Below are positions 61,489 through 64,000 of a DNA stretch of 64,000 nt, piece by piece. How positions within the stretch are numbered: position 1 is the stretch's first letter; each line of letters begins with the position of its first letter. The notes beneath the pieces were generated by a model, which saw only the letters and a program-made list of their open reading frames with translations, did no database searches and was not told where the DNA came from. Made by a program: the position numbers and the translations under genes. The stretch is from Pratylenchus scribneri (taxonomy: Eukaryota > Nematoda > Chromadorea > Rhabditida > Pratylenchidae), in contig JAQSEB010000007.1 in the NCBI GenBank assembly GCA_030063045.1, positions 1,674,001 through 1,738,000 on the forward strand. Direction: 5' to 3'.

Positions 61489-62235
61489 GTTGAAATATGG
61501 ATGGATTATTATACTTTATGGCCCATTGAATGAAAATCGGAATGAAGGAACCATTTTGCGGTGGTGGCATATTGTCCTCCGCCGAAAGGGCCAATCATTT
61601 TGGTGGTTGGATGCCCGGATGAATATATTTTCATCCCAGAGCAACGCACCATTCTGGCCCCCTCCCATTCACGGGAATTCTCCATTTTTGGCCACCAAAT
61701 TTATTGTCAGGTGCCCATTCCGGAGAAAAGGGCCAACAAATTTACACACCTCTCGGTTGACAAATTGCGTGCCACCAATATGTGATGGGATGGGGGGAAG
61801 GGAATGTGGAGCTGTGGCCCAGGAATAGGGCCAAAAGGGATGCTGCCAAAAAGCACAGTTTGAGGATGGCGGAAAGGGGCAAAAAAGGAGAACTGTGGGA
61901 AAGGCTGGAGAGGGCATTGGGCAATGTGAAAAAGGCAAATGAGGGTTTTGTTGGGCCCCGCAGGGTCGTCCTCCTCCCATCCAACTCGGTGGCATTGGCA
62001 CACTCATCATCCCCTTCCCCATCCCCTCTCCCTTCCGTATCCCCTTAATTCACTTATTTTCGCAAATGGAGCACCAAATCGTCCTGGTCCCAATGTTTTT
62101 GGGGCACTGCCCCTGGAGGGTTTCGAGGGGAGGGGAACCCAAGTCGCCGCCGATGTTTTCGGTGAATTGGATATTTGGGGAGGGGTGGCGGCGGAAGGGA
62201 GTTTTGGGTTTGAGAGAGGAGCGCGTGCAAAATAG
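61489..62235 (+). other. Doubtful coding region, possible exons or pseudogene
   Basis: Protein-like frames follow one another on the + strand: 61561-61785 (ending PIPEKRANKFTHLSVDKLRA) and then, two bases out of frame and with no room for an intron, GNVELWPRNRAKRDAAKKHS and GELWERLERALGNVKKANEG up to about 62010. The frame change without splice sites suggests a broken gene, an assembly error, or chance frames in GC-richer DNA. No family recognised. Confidence 0.25.
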
Positions 62236-62449
62236 GTAAATGGGTGGATTGGTTGTTTGTTGGTTGACTGGGCCATTTCCCCTCTCCTCCCCGAACCTAG
62301 CCGACGGCACGGAGAACCAATTGGAATTTTTGGCTGGTCCAATTCGGATTCGATTAGCATTGGAAAAAGAAGGGGAAAATGTGGACAAAGTTTTAGTTGA
62401 ATGGAATGGCCCATTTTTGGTGGCCAATTTCGAATTCATTTCCTTCCAC

Positions 62450-63099
62450 TCACTTTCGATGCGCCGTTCGCCCTTCGTTCGATTTTTCCTCCTCCCTTCG
62501 AATGCTTCTACTTCCGAATTTGCCACTGCCTTTTTGATGGGTTTGGAGAGAAAGATTTCGACGGCGATTGATAATTTGGAATTTTGATGGAATAATTAAT
62601 TGTTGATTTATTTGAAAATGATTATTATTTTTATTTTGATGAATTAATGTGGATGGGGAAGAAATTGGTGGCCGACGAACATCCACCAAAATGAGGGAAT
62701 ATCTGAAAAAAAGGATAAATATATTTTAGGCCCAAATATTACCGTTTTGCGCCGTGATAATTGCTCGGTTGGGCCTGGGCCACAAAAAGGGGACGAGAGG
62801 AAAACAATTGGCGAACTGTGAGCCGAAACTGCTCTGACTGAAAATGAGGGGGAATATAAAAATGGGAAAATGAATGGAGGATGGGGCACCATGGAACAAT
62901 AAATGCCGAATTGGAGTGGCGATGTGAGGACAATCAACAAATTACTGAAATGTTTTTTTTTTGGGATAAATGATTTTGAATTTGAATGGACTGACCGAAT
63001 GATCAAAGTTACATTGAGGACCCGATAAGTATTTGAGGTGTTTGGCACAATTCCGGTGGCAATCAAAAGATGGAGGGTAAAAATGAAGGCAGCCGGCAA
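62450..63099 (-). CDS. C-terminal exons of a third rhodopsin-family 7TM receptor (partial)
   Basis: Minus-strand exons 62996-63099, 62890-62944 and 62743-62837 join in phase. They read TM6 (LPAAFIFTLHLLIATGIVP), a short outer loop (NTSNTYR), TM7 (NLLIVLTSPLQFGIYCSM, with QFGIY in the NPxxY place) and helix 8 (SEQFRLTVRQLFSSRP). Translation may stop at 62739 (AKR then TAA), or splice at cg|gtaata to a fourth exon, 62450-62702, which is in phase but low in complexity (DVRRPPISSPSTLIHQNKNN). Exons for TM1-TM5 were not found; they should lie to the right, in 63.1-64 kb or beyond the window. The helix pattern and TM7 resemble peptide-receptor relatives of nematodes. The ligand is unknown. Its start is not in the window as far as I can see. 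Confidence 0.6.
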
Positions 63100-64000
63100 C
63101 TGAAAAATGGGGGAATATTGCCCTTTTGAAAAGAATTTAAATCCTCCTTCGGTGATCATTGGCAAAAAAAAAAGACTAAAATTTTCAAGTACTTTTTTCG
63201 ATTTTTTTGCCGACTAAAGGGCAAAAAGTGGAATGAAGGGAAGCAAAAGGAAGACCACTCAAAAGAGAAGAAGGGAGGGAGGAGGGGGCCAACAAGCCAA
63301 TTGCTTTTGGCCCATTCCACGCAATTCGCATTTTTGCGCGACAGAATCGACCCCCAAGGGAGGGAGGGGGGGATGTTCCCCGTTGAATGGCCAAAAAGGG
63401 GCATTAAAAATTAATAAGGCAACCCCCTCCACCCCTCTCCCATCCAACTGTGCCAAAAAGGTCCTTTTAGAGGGAAAATGCGCCAATCCAAAATGCCCGC
63501 CGAAGGGCACAGCAAAAAGTTATAATGCCAAAATATTTTTTGATGAATTTATTCCACCAATTTTGGGCCATTCCAAATCGATGGATGGGCTTTTGGCCAC
63601 CTTTCAAGCAAATGATTGCTTTTCCCAAATCGGCGGAATGGCCAATTATTTATTTTTGGAAACGTGAAGGGCAGCCATGGCCAAAACCCCCTTGGGCCAA
63701 TTCCCTGGGAATTGTGGGGGAAGGGGAAAGGCAGGAAACGGACATCCATAAATCCTCCCTTTCCTCCTTTTCCTGTGTCCTTTAAATGGTTATGGCCCAA
63801 TTTTCGGCCAAATTTTGTCATTGAGATGAAAAGGAATTGGGGAATGGAATAAAATACGCAAAAATATGAAAAATGAGATGAATAAATGAATGAAGAATAA
63901 TGGCAAAATTGCCAAAAATGGAGGGATGGCATAATGTTAAAATGGCCTCACATTAAAGTGCATCATCCAAATGGAAAATCAATTCCCGAGGATGGGGGGA
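63100..64000. other. Window end, no exon confirmed
   Basis: If the partial receptor on the minus strand is complete in the genome, its upstream exons pass through or beyond here. The frames at 63156-63510 (-) and 63525-63667 (+) have no transmembrane pattern that fits, so I assign nothing. Confidence 0.35.

Overview
The window is from a nematode nuclear genome. It is AT-rich, its genes are cut by very short introns (mostly 37-60 nt), and several genes have clear nematode orthologues: an NLP-1 neuropeptide precursor, a D2-like dopamine receptor, an EGR-type zinc-finger factor and a DIM-1-like Ig protein. An unusually high share of introns is of the GC-AG class (about 9 of 76 that I could phase by hand). 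That, with a secreted CAP protein and another small secreted protein, suggests a plant-parasitic tylenchid, possibly a cyst nematode of the Globodera/Heterodera kind. The species assignment is inference only.

Layout. 0-5 kb (+): the 3' part of a WBP11-like splicing protein and a small unrecognised two-exon gene. 5.9-8.1 kb (+): a 13-exon SLC17/MFS transporter. 8.5-9.4 kb: minisatellite array 1. 10.1-14.6 kb (-): a seven-exon EGR zinc-finger gene. 16.8-17.8 kb (-): an unrecognised low-complexity gene with a poly-Thr tract. 20.7-22.6 kb: a young non-autonomous LTR retrotransposon with one 464-residue ORF. 23.5-24.9 kb (+): a two-Ig-domain protein. 27.0-30.7 kb (+): an orphan 7TM receptor with minisatellite array 2 in an intron. 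30.9-32.0 kb (+): an acidic protein. 32.1-33.5 kb (-): a small secreted protein. 34.6-35.1 kb (-): nlp-1. 35.1-40.0 kb: no gene seen. 40.0-42.2 kb (-): a CAP protein with a novel N-terminal half. 44.0-49.2 kb (+): a carotenoid cleavage oxygenase of 14 exons with a hAT-like element in intron 9. 49.2-52.9 kb: G-tract-rich sequence without a clear gene. 52.9-60.1 kb (-): a D2-like dopamine receptor with the 2.2 kb minisatellite array 3 in an intron. 61-64 kb: a MITE, doubtful ORFs and the C-terminal exons of a third 7TM receptor.

The genes do not form an operon or pathway. Neural signalling is over-represented (dopamine receptor, two orphan receptors, NLP-1), but neighbours differ in strand and have separate spacing. 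The same 29-bp minisatellite occurs at three distant loci, twice inside receptor introns, and four small inverted-repeat families (here A, B, D and a hairpin element) are scattered through introns and intergenic DNA. Exon joins were made by eye from splice sites and reading phase. All listed chains keep phase, but none was checked against transcripts.
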